Part shown: piece after piece, positions 7,671 to 16,166 of the stretch | Position numbering within the stretch: position 1 is the first letter of the stretch | How the letters are laid out: each line of letters opens with the position of its first letter | NCBI RefSeq assembly: GCF_005222805.1 | Contig: NZ_STGC01000005.1 | Span: forward strand, 248,001 to 312,000 | Length of the DNA stretch: 64,000 bases | Direction of reading: 5' to 3' | Source: Devosia sp. FKR38 | GTDB taxonomy: Bacteria; Pseudomonadota; Alphaproteobacteria; Rhizobiales; Devosiaceae | Translations under genes and position numbers: made by a program | The notes under the pieces: model-generated | Databases searched by the model: none | Seen by the model: only the letters and a program-made list of their open reading frames with translations | What the model was told of the DNA's origin: nothing

Positions 7671-7859
7671 ATGAATACCGCAACGACGACCGTTACCAAT
7701 TCCGGTCTTTCCCTTTCTCTCTCGCAGCGTCTGATCGCTGGATCGCTGGCCCTGATGCTGGGCCTGACGCTTCTGGTGGGCACCGGCTTTGCCGGCGATT
7801 TCCGCCTGCACAATGGCGCCCACGACACGCGCCACGCCATGGGCTTCCCCTGCCACTAA
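7671..7859 (+). CDS. cbtB: Cobalt transporter subunit CbtB
   Basis: 62 residues with one membrane helix (LIAGSLALMLGLTLLVGTGFAG) and a C-terminal His-rich motif HDTRHAMGFPCH that is diagnostic of CbtB and may bind cobalt. It is the first gene behind the B12 riboswitch. CbtAB are predicted cobalt importers in B12-regulated operons; the mechanism is not well established. I chose the ATG at 7671 (AGGGTGC upstream); an in-frame ATG at 7617 falls in the riboswitch. Confidence 0.9.
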   Translation: MNTATTTVTNSGLSLSLSQRLIAGSLALMLGLTLLVGTGFAGDFRLHNGAHDTRHAMGFPCH

Positions 7860-7881
7860 GGCGGGTGACGAGAGACAAAAA

Positions 7882-8628
7882 ATGATCCGCAATCTGTTCT
7901 TTGCTGCGCTGGTCGCAGCCTTTTGTGCTGGCCTGGTGGCCGCCACCATCCAGCAGTTCCGCGTCGTCCCGCTGATCCTGCATGCCGAGACCTTCGAGGG
8001 CGAGGCCGGGCACAGCCACGACGACGCCGCAACGGCTGACCATGCCCATGCCGAGGCAACCCCGGCTGCCCATGACCATGGCGACGCCGCGCAATGGGCC
8101 CCCGCCGACGGCTTGGAGCGCACGGCCTACACCACGCTGGCGACCGTGCTGGCCGCCGCCGGCTTTGCGCTGGTGATCGGCGCCGTCTCAATGTTTGCCA
8201 ATATCCCGATCACCTTTGCCAATGGCTTTGTCTGGGGCCTGGCAGGCTATCTCGCCTTCGCCCTGGCGCCGGCCTTTGGCCTGCCGCCCGAACTGCCCGG
8301 CATGCCGGCAGGCGATCTCGCCGCGCGCCAGCTCTGGTGGGGGGCGACCGCGCTCTCGACCGCCGGCGCCTGCCTGCTGCTGGCCAAGACCCGCGCCGGC
8401 TGGGCCTTCGCTGTCGCCGCCGCGCTGGTGCTGGTGCCCCATATCGTGGGCGCGCCGCCGGCGCCCGAGGAGGCCAGCGCCGTGCCGGCCCATCTGGCCA
8501 CCGAATTCGCCGCCGTCACCCTGGGCAGCTCCATGGTGTTCTGGCTGCTGCTCGGAACCATCTTCGGCAAGGTCAATGACGTCCTTGCCCACCGCAGTCT
8601 CGCCCAGCCCGCCGGAGCCACCGCATGA
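7882..8628 (+). CDS. cbtA: Cobalt transporter subunit CbtA
   Basis: 248 residues, CbtA family, with about five or six membrane helices. The first helix is followed by QQFRVVPLILHAETFE and then a His/Asp-rich loop (about residues 45-75, with HSHDD, DHAHAEA and HDHGD). The C-terminal helix includes HLATEFAA and ends SSMVFWLLLGTIFG. It is 22 bases downstream of cbtB, and its stop overlaps the cobW start. Predicted role: cobalt uptake for cobaltochelatase, with CbtB. Confidence 0.88.
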   Translation: MIRNLFFAALVAAFCAGLVAATIQQFRVVPLILHAETFEGEAGHSHDDAATADHAHAEATPAAHDHGDAAQWAPADGLERTAYTTLATVLAAAGFALVIGAVSMFANIPITFANGFVWGLAGYLAFALAPAFGLPPELPGMPAGDLAARQLWWGATALSTAGACLLLAKTRAGWAFAVAAALVLVPHIVGAPPAPEEASAVPAHLATEFAAVTLGSSMVFWLLLGTIFGKVNDVLAHRSLAQPAGATA

Positions 8629-9683
8629 CCACCAAGATCCCCACGACCGTCATCACTGGCTTTCTGGGTGCCGGCAAGACCACGCTGGTGCGCCACATGC
8701 TGGCCCATGCCCCCAAGGGCAAGCGCATCGCCCTGATCATCAACGAGTTCGGCGACCTGGGCGTCGACAAGGACATTCTGGCCGGTTGCGGCGACGAGAC
8801 CTGCCGCGAAGAGGATATGGTCGAGCTGTCCAACGGCTGCATCTGCTGCACGGTGGCCGATGAATTCATCCCCACCATGCAGGCGCTGCTGGCCCGGCCG
8901 GACAAGTTTGACCACATCGTCATCGAGACGTCGGGTCTGGCGCTGCCGCAGCCGCTGATCCGCGCCTTCAACTGGCCCGAGATCAAGGCACAGGTGACCA
9001 TTGATGGCGTTGTGACGGTTGCCGATGCCGCCGCCTTGGCCGAAGGCCGCTTCGCCAGCGACGAAGCCGCCGTCGATGCGCAGCGCCGCAAGGACGAAAT
9101 GCTCGACCACGAGACGCCGCTCGGCGAACTGTTCGAGGATCAGCTGTCGGCCGCCGACATGGTGATCATCAACAAGACCGATCTGGTCGATGCCGCCATG
9201 CTCGACATTGTCGAGAAGAACATCCGTGCCGAACTCCGCCCCGGCGTCGGCATTGTTCGCGCCGCCAATGGCCATGTCGACATCGCCGCGCTGCTCGGCC
9301 TGGGCATGGGCAGCGAGGACGATATCGCCAACCGCCCCAGCCACCATGAGCTGGAGCATGGCGGGGAAACCCACGAGCACGACGACTTCGACAGCTTCTC
9401 GCTGCGCCTGCCGACCATCACAGGCAAGGATGAGCTGCTGGCCACCATCGAGCGGACCATCCGCGAGCACGATGTGCTGCGGCTCAAGGGTTTTGCCGCG
9501 GTGCCGGGCGCCGCAGCGCGCCTCGCCATCCAGGCCGTGGGTCCGCGGGTCACCGCCTATTTCGACCGGCCATGGCAGGCCGGCGAGGTCCGTGAAACCG
9601 CGCTGGTGGTGATCGGGGAAAGCCCGCTCGACCGCGTGGCGATCACCGCCAGCCTGCAACAGGCCGAGGCCAAGGCCGCCTAG
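8625..9683 (+). CDS. cobW: Cobalamin biosynthesis GTPase CobW
   Basis: 352 residues. G3E GTPase with [10 protein letters not shown], the GCICCTVADE metal motif, the IETSGLALPQP switch and the guanine motif NKTD. A short His-rich linker (HHELEHGGETHEHDD) leads to the C-terminal CobW_C domain. It is probably a cobalt chaperone that feeds CobN. The start ATG overlaps the cbtA stop (ATGA). It differs from the ZigA paralogue at 4655 by its cobalamin context and shorter C-terminus. Confidence 0.92.
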   Translation: MTTKIPTTVITGFLGAGKTTLVRHMLAHAPKGKRIALIINEFGDLGVDKDILAGCGDETCREEDMVELSNGCICCTVADEFIPTMQALLARPDKFDHIVIETSGLALPQPLIRAFNWPEIKAQVTIDGVVTVADAAALAEGRFASDEAAVDAQRRKDEMLDHETPLGELFEDQLSAADMVIINKTDLVDAAMLDIVEKNIRAELRPGVGIVRAANGHVDIAALLGLGMGSEDDIANRPSHHELEHGGETHEHDDFDSFSLRLPTITGKDELLATIERTIREHDVLRLKGFAAVPGAAARLAIQAVGPRVTAYFDRPWQAGEVRETALVVIGESPLDRVAITASLQQAEAKAA

Positions 9684-9703
9684 CGGCGGTCAAAGGAAAC
9701 GCC

Positions 9704-12700
9704 ATGCACCTGCTGTCCGCCCAGGCCGGCGCCATCCAGCAGGAGGGCGAGGCGATCGATCTCAACCAGCGCCCCGGGGCGCTGGTGTTTGCCAGCTCTG
9801 CCGATAGCGAACTGTCCATGCTGGCCGGCGCCGCCGACCGGGCGGGCGAGACCGAGCTGCGCCTCGCCAATACGCTGCGCCTGTCCAACAATCTCTCGGT
9901 CGATCTCTGGCTGGAAAAGACTGTTGCGCAGGCCAAGCTGGTGGTGCTGCGGCTGATTGGCGGCGCGGCCTATTTCCAATATGGCGTCGATGAGCTGACG
10001 GCGCTCTGCGCCAATCGCCGCATTCCGCTGGTGCTGCTGCCCGGCGACGCCAATCCCGACCCGATCCTGATGGCGCGCTCCAGCGTCAGCCCGGCCGACT
10101 GGAGCCGGTTGCATGCGCTGTTCATCGCCGGCGGGCCGGACAATGCCGACACCATTCTCAAAGCCTTCGCGCGCCTGGCCGATGGGCAGGGGCTAGAGGA
10201 CCTGCAGCCGCAGGCCTTCGCACGCTTCGGGCTCTGGTATCCCGGCCTGGGCGTGACCGATGCCGAGAGCATCAGGGCTGCGCTCTGCCTCCCCCATGGG
10301 CAGACGCCCGCGCATGTGCCCATTCTCTTCTACCGCGCGGCACTGGAAGGCGCGGGGACCGCGACAATTGAAGCGCTGATCTCGGGTCTGCTGGATCAGG
10401 GCCTGGCGCCGGTTCCTGTCCTCGTCTCCTCGCTCAAGGAGGGGGCCTGTGTGCGCTTCGTGCAGCAGGTGCTGGCGGCAGTGGCGCCGGCAGCCATCCT
10501 CAATCTCACCGGCTTTGCGCTGGGGATCGACGGGCTCGACGCCAAGGCCAATCCCTTTGCGGGCACGGACGCGCCGGTGATCCAGCTGATCCAGTCCGGC
10601 CGGTCCGCGGCGCAGTGGCAGGCCGACAGCCAGGGCCTGTCGTCCAAGGACATGGCGATGTTCCTGGTGATGCCGGAAGTGGACGGCCGCCTCGGTGGCC
10701 TCATCGTTGGCCACCGCGCCGACGCCGTTTGGCACGAGCGCTGCCAGGTGCCGCTGACGGCCTATGCGCCCGATGCTTCGGGCATTGCGCGGGCGGCGGC
10801 ACTGGCCGCCAACTGGGCCCGCCTGCGCGCCACCCCGCGCGCCGAGCGGCGCATTGCGCTGGTGCTGGCCAATTACCCCATTCGCGACGGGCGCCTCGCC
10901 AATGGCGTGGGCTATGATGCGCCGGAATCCACGGTGCGCATGCTGCAGGCGCTGGGGCAGGCGGGGTATGATCTCGGGGCGGATTTTGGTGCGGGGACTG
11001 ACCACTCGACCCCCACCCCCGGCCCCTCCCCTCAAGGGGGAGGGGAGAGCAATGCCTCCACCTTCGACGCCCCGCCGGTTCTTTCGCATCCCTCCCCCTT
11101 GAGGGGAGGGACAGAGGGAGGGGGTCCATCAGTGGACAACAGCACGACCCCCACCCCCAACCCCTCCCCTCAAGGGGGAGGGGAGGAAAGGCCACTGGCT
11201 TTTGGGAACGCTCGTACGGTTCAGGCCAAGAGCATAAGTCGGGCGCGCAGGCTACGCGCCGACCAGACCGTTCCTGAACGGGTGTTGTGGCCTCTCCTCA
11301 GAAGTTTCCGAGATAGGCAAGTCAAGTTTCGGCGTCAGGTTCCCATCGGGCCCTATATTGCCGACTTCGCCAGCCATCAGCCGCGTCTTGTCATAGAGCT
11401 GGACGGCGATACGCATGGCACTGAACAGGCCGAACGCCACGACGCAAAGCGGACCGCCTTCCTCAACAGCGTCGGCTATCAGGTGCTCCGCTTCACCAAT
11501 GGTGACGTGGCCACAAACCAGGATGGTATCTGGGATACCATTGCTGCCGCCCTCGATGCGCCGTCGGCTTTCTCGCCTCCTTCCCCCTTGTGGGGAGGGA
11601 TAGAGGGAGGGGGTCCTTCAGTGGATAACAGCACGACCCCCACCCCCGACCCCTCCCCTCAAGGGGGAGGGGAGGAAGAGCCTTTGGGTTTGACGGCGGC
11701 GGAACTGATTGATCGGCTGCAGGCGGGGCCGACCAATGCCGTGCCGGGACGGGGCGTCTCACCGGCGCTGCTGCCGTTGGCGCGCTATCGGGACCTGTTC
11801 GCGGCGCTGCCGGACAAGATCCAAGCCGAGGTGACGGCGCGTTGGGGTGACCCCGCCAGCGACCCCTTTATGCGCGGCGATGGCTTCCATCTGCCGGCGC
11901 TGCGCTTTGGCAATGTCACCGTGCTGCTGCAGCCGGCGCGCGGCTATCAGCTCGACGAAACGGCCAGCTATCACGATCCGGCGCTGGTGCCGCCGCACGC
12001 CTATCTCGCTGCGTATCTGTGGCTGCGCCACGACTTCGGCGCGCATGCGCTGATCCACAATGGCAAGCATGGCACGCTGGAATGGCTGCCGGGCAAGGCG
12101 ACGGCGCTCGACGTCGCCAGCTATTCGGATGCGCTCTGGGGCCAGCTGCCGCATCTTTATCCCTTCATCGTCAACGACCCCGGCGAGGGCACGCAGGCCA
12201 AGCGGCGCAGCGGCGCCGTGATCATTGATCATCTGGTGCCGCCGCTGACGCGGGCGGAGACCTATGGGCCGCTGAAAGACCTCGAAGCGCTGCTCGACGA
12301 ATACTACGCCGCCTCAGGCATGGACCGGCGCCGGCTGGCCGACCTCAAGCGCCGCATCCTCGATTTCACCCGGGACAGCCGGCTCGACCGCGACATCGGC
12401 CTGCCCGAGGACGAGACGCAGGCGCTGATCAAGATCGACAATTTCCTCTGCGACCTCAAGGAAGCCCAGATCCGCGACGGGCTGCATATCTTCGGGCAAT
12501 CGCCGCAGGGCGATCTGCAGCGCGATCTCATCGTGGCGCTGGCCCGCGTGCCGCGCGGCGAGGGGGCTGGCGAGGCCTCGCTGATCCGCGCGCTGGCTGA
12601 TGATCTCAAGCTGGGTTTCGACCCGCTGACGGCCAAGCTCGGTGAGCCCTGGACGGGGCCCGCGCTGGGCGCGGCGGTGACCCGCACGCTGGGCGATGTG

Positions 12701-14107
12701 GTGGAATATCTCGAGGCCAGGGCAGCCGAGCTGGTCGATGGCGCGCCGGTTCCGCCGGACTGGACGGCCACACGCGCTGTGATGGAAACGGTGGAGACGA
12801 TCATCCGCCCGCGTCTGGCCGCTTCGGGCCCGGCCGAGGTGGCGGCGCTGCTTGATGGGCTGGACGGCAAGTTCATTGCGCCGGGGCCGTCGGGCGCCCC
12901 CTCGCGCGGGCGGCTCGACGTGCTGCCGACGGGGCGCAATTTCTATTCGGTCGACAATCGCGCTGTGCCCACGCCCACCGCCTGGCAGTTGGGGCAGAAA
13001 TCGGCGGAGAGCCTCGTGCTGCGCCATCTGCAGGACCATGGCCAGCATCTGCGCGCGGTGGCGCTCTCGGTGTGGGGCACGGCCAATATGCGCACCGGCG
13101 GCGATGACATTGCCCAGGCGCTGGCGCTGATCGGCGCGCGGCCGACCTGGGACCCGGGCTCGCTGCGCGTCTCGGGCTATGAGATCATCCCGCTGGCAAA
13201 ACTGGGCCGGCCGCGTGTCGACGTGACGCTGCGCATCTCGGGTTTTTTCCGCGACGCCTTTCCGGCGCAGATGGCGCTGTTCGACCGGGCGATCCGCGCC
13301 ATCGGCGCGCTGGACGAGCCGGTGGACGACAATCCCATCGCCGCCCGCATGCGCAGCGATGCGCTGGGGCTGATGGCCGAGGGGCAGGACAAGGACGCAG
13401 CGGGGCTGGCGGCTGGGCATCGCATTTTCGGGTCCAAGCCGGGCAGCTATGGCACCGGGCTCAATGCGCTGATCGACAGCGGCGCCTGGTCATCCAAGGT
13501 CGATCTGGCCACCCAGACGTTGGATTGGGGCCAATATGCCTATGGCGCCAGGGCCAATGGCACGCCCGAACGCGCCCGCTTTGCTGCCCGGCTGTCGGAC
13601 ATCGATGCGGTGATCCACAACCAGGACAATCGCGAGCATGACCTGCTCGACAGTGACAATTACTACCAATTCGCCGGCGGGCTGTCGGTGGCAGCCGAGA
13701 CGCTGACCGGGCGTCAGCCGGCGGCCTATCACAATGACCATTCGCGCCCGGAACGGCCGCTGATCAAGACGCTGGAGGAGGAGATCAGCCACGTCATGCG
13801 GTCGCGCGTGGTCAATCCGAAATGGCTCGATGGCGTCAAGCGCCACGGCTATCGCGGCGCCTTCGAGATCATCGCCACCGTGGACTTCATGTTTGCCTTT
13901 GCCGCCACCACCGGCGCGGTCAAGACGCATCACTTCGACCTGGCCTTCGAGGCCTTCATCGAGGACGAGGCGACGCGCGGCTTCATCCAGACCAGCAACG
14001 CCCATGGCTATGACGAGCTGATCGCCAAGTTCAACGACGCGCGCGAGCGCGGGCTGTGGACCCCCAGGTCCAATTCCGCCTATGCCTATCTCGAGGAGAC
14101 ACCATGA
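9704..14107 (+). CDS. cobN: Cobaltochelatase subunit CobN carrying an in-frame DUF559/repeat insertion
   Basis: 1467 residues; ordinary CobN is about 1230-1280. It is the large subunit that, with CobS and CobT, inserts cobalt into hydrogenobyrinic acid a,c-diamide using ATP. Native segments are clear: GVGYDAPESTVRMLQALGQAGYDLG before the insert, and after it LIDRLQAGPTN, HNGKHGTLEWLPGKAT, YPFIVNDPGEGTQAKRR, AVIIDHLVPPLTRAE and NYYQFAGGLSVA. Residues about 430-661 (10990-11685) do not belong to the family: repeat-encoded Pro/Ser/Gly linkers and a full DUF559 nuclease domain. The frame is unbroken, so the chelatase may still work with a bulky insertion in a loop. It overlaps cobO by four bases. 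Confidence 0.93.
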   Translation: MHLLSAQAGAIQQEGEAIDLNQRPGALVFASSADSELSMLAGAADRAGETELRLANTLRLSNNLSVDLWLEKTVAQAKLVVLRLIGGAAYFQYGVDELTALCANRRIPLVLLPGDANPDPILMARSSVSPADWSRLHALFIAGGPDNADTILKAFARLADGQGLEDLQPQAFARFGLWYPGLGVTDAESIRAALCLPHGQTPAHVPILFYRAALEGAGTATIEALISGLLDQGLAPVPVLVSSLKEGACVRFVQQVLAAVAPAAILNLTGFALGIDGLDAKANPFAGTDAPVIQLIQSGRSAAQWQADSQGLSSKDMAMFLVMPEVDGRLGGLIVGHRADAVWHERCQVPLTAYAPDASGIARAAALAANWARLRATPRAERRIALVLANYPIRDGRLANGVGYDAPESTVRMLQALGQAGYDLGADFGAGTDHSTPTPGPSPQGGGESNASTFDAPPVLSHPSPLRGGTEGGGPSVDNSTTPTPNPSPQGGGEERPLAFGNARTVQAKSISRARRLRADQTVPERVLWPLLRSFRDRQVKFRRQVPIGPYIADFASHQPRLVIELDGDTHGTEQAERHDAKRTAFLNSVGYQVLRFTNGDVATNQDGIWDTIAAALDAPSAFSPPSPLWGGIEGGGPSVDNSTTPTPDPSPQGGGEEEPLGLTAAELIDRLQAGPTNAVPGRGVSPALLPLARYRDLFAALPDKIQAEVTARWGDPASDPFMRGDGFHLPALRFGNVTVLLQPARGYQLDETASYHDPALVPPHAYLAAYLWLRHDFGAHALIHNGKHGTLEWLPGKATALDVASYSDALWGQLPHLYPFIVNDPGEGTQAKRRSGAVIIDHLVPPLTRAETYGPLKDLEALLDEYYAASGMDRRRLADLKRRILDFTRDSRLDRDIGLPEDETQALIKIDNFLCDLKEAQIRDGLHIFGQSPQGDLQRDLIVALARVPRGEGAGEASLIRALADDLKLGFDPLTAKLGEPWTGPALGAAVTRTLGDVVEYLEARAAELVDGAPVPPDWTATRAVMETVETIIRPRLAASGPAEVAALLDGLDGKFIAPGPSGAPSRGRLDVLPTGRNFYSVDNRAVPTPTAWQLGQKSAESLVLRHLQDHGQHLRAVALSVWGTANMRTGGDDIAQALALIGARPTWDPGSLRVSGYEIIPLAKLGRPRVDVTLRISGFFRDAFPAQMALFDRAIRAIGALDEPVDDNPIAARMRSDALGLMAEGQDKDAAGLAAGHRIFGSKPGSYGTGLNALIDSGAWSSKVDLATQTLDWGQYAYGARANGTPERARFAARLSDIDAVIHNQDNREHDLLDSDNYYQFAGGLSVAAETLTGRQPAAYHNDHSRPERPLIKTLEEEISHVMRSRVVNPKWLDGVKRHGYRGAFEIIATVDFMFAFAATTGAVKTHHFDLAFEAFIEDEATRGFIQTSNAHGYDELIAKFNDARERGLWTPRSNSAYAYLEETP
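11009..11046. repeat. Single copy of the GC-rich palindromic unit inside cobN
   Basis: ACCCCCACCCCC, then CCCCTCCCCTC and its complement-like AAGGGGGAGGGGAG. The same unit ends each of the two larger repeats that bracket the DUF559 segment, and a similar unit lies at 1051-1086. Confidence 0.8.
11085..11193. repeat. 109-bp composite repeat, left copy, bordering DUF559
   Basis: By eye it matches the right copy (11574-11682) at about 100 of 109 positions, with no gaps. It contains a CCTCCCCCTTGAGGGGAGGG palindrome, an AGAGGGAGGGGGTCC stretch, and the ACCCCCACCCC..GGGGAGGGGAGG unit. The offset between copies is 489 bp, a multiple of three. Confidence 0.85.
11574..11682. repeat. 109-bp composite repeat, right copy, bordering DUF559
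   Basis: Direct copy of 11085-11193, with about nine substitutions (for example TTGTGG for TTGAGG and GATAAC for GACAAC). Recombination between the copies would delete exactly 489 bp and keep the cobN frame. Confidence 0.85.
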
Positions 14108-14754
14108 CCGATCTGCCCGAAAAGCCCCTCAAGAAGACCGATCTGATGAGCGAGGCGGAGCGCGACGCCTACCATGCCGAAAAGATGAAGAAGAAGCGCG
14201 AGGCGCGGAACCGGATTCTCGCCACCAAGACGCAGGAAAAGGGCCTGCTGATCGTCCACACCGGCAAGGGCAAGGGCAAGTCGACGGCGGCCTTTGGCAT
14301 GGTGTTCCGCGCGCTGGGCCATGGCTTCAAGGTGGGCGTGGTGCAGTTCGTCAAGGGCGTGTGGGACACCGGCGAGCGCGATGTGCTGCTCAAATTTCCC
14401 GAGCTGGTGACCATCAATGCCATGGGCGAGGGCTTCACCTGGGACGTCGCCGACCGCCAGCGCGACCTGGCGGCGGCGCGGCGGGCCTGGGACCAGGCCA
14501 AGAGCCTGATCATGGACCCCAGCTACAAGATGGTGCTGCTCGACGAGCTCAATATCTGCCTGCGCTATGACTATCTGCCGATCGATGAGGTGGTTGAGTT
14601 CCTCAAGAACAAGCCCGCCGATACCCATGTCATCGTCACCGGGCGCAATGCCAAGGACGAGCTGATCGAGATCGCCGATCTGGTCACCGAAATGACCGAG
14701 ATCAAGCACCACTTCCGCGCCGGCGTGAAGGCGCAGAGCGGCATCGAATTTTAG
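14104..14754 (+). CDS. cobO: Corrinoid adenosyltransferase CobO
   Basis: 216 residues. Transfers adenosyl from ATP to Co(I) corrinoids. The P-loop is HTGKGKGKSTAAFG, followed by VQFVKGVWDTGERD and the conserved LLDELNICLRYDYL and VTGRNAKDELIEIADLVTEM segments. The N-terminal extension (EAERDAYHAEKMKKKREARNRIL) is normal for CobO and BtuR. The ATG overlaps the cobN TGA. It is the last gene of the riboswitch operon on this strand and meets a convergent gene at its stop. Confidence 0.94.
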   Translation: MTDLPEKPLKKTDLMSEAERDAYHAEKMKKKREARNRILATKTQEKGLLIVHTGKGKGKSTAAFGMVFRALGHGFKVGVVQFVKGVWDTGERDVLLKFPELVTINAMGEGFTWDVADRQRDLAAARRAWDQAKSLIMDPSYKMVLLDELNICLRYDYLPIDEVVEFLKNKPADTHVIVTGRNAKDELIEIADLVTEMTEIKHHFRAGVKAQSGIEF

Positions 14755-15224
14755 CAGGCGCCGGCCTTGAGCGAGGCGACCATCTGTTCGACGGCGGGGT
14801 CCATCTCTGCCCGGTCGCGCTGGGAGTATTCCACGCGGAACGACGCGTAGCTGGTGCCGTCGCAGAGCAGGATCAGCCGCTGATAGAGGATGCGACCGCT
14901 TTGGGTGCCTGAGAAACTGGCCCAGCGCGGCGTGCTGGCCTGATAGGTCAGGTTCCAGCCGGCCTCTTCGGTATAGCCGATGGCCGCGGCGACTTCGCTT
15001 TCAAAGTCCGGCTCCATCAGATTGCCGCCCCAGACCAGCAGGTCGATGGGCTTGCCTTCAGTGGTGAAGGCCTGGCCGTCGCCGTTTTCGCTCTCGCCCT
15101 GTCCGGCAAAGCCGGGCGGAATATCGATGCCAAAGCCGAAGCGGGCATTGTCATAATGCAGCCAGCCCTGGGCGAAGGCCGGGGCGGTGAACAGGGCAAA
15201 GAGGATGAGGACGATTGTGCGCAT
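14751..15224 (-). CDS. Secreted hypothetical protein, convergent with cobO
   Basis: 157 residues with a signal peptide (MRTIVLILFALFTAPAFAQG). The mature part begins WLHYDNARFGFGIDIPPGF, a pattern seen in small exported alphaproteobacterial proteins of unknown role. It has two Cys, one near the C-terminus. I chose the ATG at 15224 because it starts the signal peptide; 12 more residues are open upstream. Its stop overlaps the cobO stop by four bases. Confidence 0.72.
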   Translation of the reverse strand: MRTIVLILFALFTAPAFAQGWLHYDNARFGFGIDIPPGFAGQGESENGDGQAFTTEGKPIDLLVWGGNLMEPDFESEVAAAIGYTEEAGWNLTYQASTPRWASFSGTQSGRILYQRLILLCDGTSYASFRVEYSQRDRAEMDPAVEQMVASLKAGAC

Positions 15225-15266
15225 GCCGGCAAGTCTGCCAGCGCCGACCGTCTGAGGCAAGGCGCC

Positions 15267-16166
15267 TCAGACCACCACGATACCGGCGTGTTTGGCCTTT
15301 TCCTCGGGCTCGACATGGATGGTGATCTGCACCTCGCGCACCGCTTCGCGCAGCTTGGCCTCGATGTCGTCGCAGATGGCATGGGCGGCATCCACCGTCA
15401 TCGAGCCGGGCACCACCAGATGGAAATCGATGAAGGTCATGCGGCCCGCCTGGCGGGTGCGGATGTCATGCGCCTCGATGGCGCCCTCGGCATTGGTCGC
15501 GATCACCTCGCGAATGGTCGCCTGAATATCCTTGGGCACGGCGACATCCATCAGCCCGCCAACGCTGTCGCGGATGACGCTCCAGCCCGACCACAGGATA
15601 TTGAGCGCGACCAGGCCCGCCAGGATCGAATCGAGCGGCGCCCAGCCGGTGAGATAGACCAGCGCCAGGCCGACCAGCACGCCAGCGGTCGAGACCACAT
15701 CGGTCATCAGATGCTTGCCATCGGCCTCCAGCGACACCGAGCGCACGCGCCGGCCATAGCGGATCAGCACCAGCGCCCAGACCACATTGATGGCCGTGGC
15801 CACCACGCTGATAGCCATGCCCTGGATGGGCGCATCGGGCAGCTCGGGCGCTATAAAGCCCAGCACCGCCTCGCGCACGATCAGGATGGCCGCCACGATG
15901 ATCATGACGCCCACGATGACGGCCGAAAAATACTCCGCCTTGTGATAGCCATAGGGCAGGGCGGCATCGGCCGGCTTCTGCGCCAGCCAGACCGCCACCA
16001 GCGCCACCAGGGCCGTCACCACATTGACGATCGATTCCAGCGCGTCCGAATAGAGCGCCACCGAGCCGGTGATGCGCCAGGCCAGCACCTTGAGGCCCAG
16101 CACAACCAGGCCCACAACCAGACTGACTGCGGCAACAGTCAGCGTCCGTTTTGCGGTGGTGGTCAT
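15267..16166 (-). CDS. Cation diffusion facilitator (CDF) family metal exporter
   Basis: 299 residues with six membrane helices and a cytoplasmic C-terminal dimerisation domain. Landmarks are YSDALESIVN in helix 2, the PYGYHKAEYFS loop, and ADGKHLMTDVVST in helix 5, which supplies the H-x3-D half of the transport site. It exports divalent metal in exchange for protons. Which metal cannot be read from the sequence. A Fur/Mur-like palindrome about 70 bases upstream favours iron or manganese over zinc. It interrupts the cobalamin genes between cobO and cobE. Confidence 0.88.
   Translation of the reverse strand: MTTTAKRTLTVAAVSLVVGLVVLGLKVLAWRITGSVALYSDALESIVNVVTALVALVAVWLAQKPADAALPYGYHKAEYFSAVIVGVMIIVAAILIVREAVLGFIAPELPDAPIQGMAISVVATAINVVWALVLIRYGRRVRSVSLEADGKHLMTDVVSTAGVLVGLALVYLTGWAPLDSILAGLVALNILWSGWSVIRDSVGGLMDVAVPKDIQATIREVIATNAEGAIEAHDIRTRQAGRMTFIDFHLVVPGSMTVDAAHAICDDIEAKLREAVREVQITIHVEPEEKAKHAGIVVV

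Larger units (their letters stand above)
10990..11685 (+). mobile_element. Repeat-bounded DUF559 nuclease module inserted in cobN
   Basis: Order of parts: an ACCCCCACCCC..CTCAAGGGGGAGGGG unit at 11009-11046, a short spacer, a 109-bp composite repeat (11085-11193), a DUF559 coding segment (about 11200-11570), and a second composite repeat (11574-11682). The module is open in the cobN frame and translates to linkers such as TPTPNPSPQGGGE. The DUF559 part (CobN residues about 505-620) has the family landmarks: RARRLRADQTVPERVLWPLLR, KFRRQVPIGPYIADF, VIELDGDTH and QVLRFTNGDV. It has no start codon of its own in good context, so it is made only as part of CobN unless an unusual start is used. No intein splice motifs are present. 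Confidence 0.82.

Noticed and set aside
10990-11685. Intein in CobN
   Set aside because: No N-terminal Cys/Ser splice block, no C-terminal His-Asn, and the nuclease is DUF559 rather than LAGLIDADG or HNH. The edges are palindromic repeats instead.
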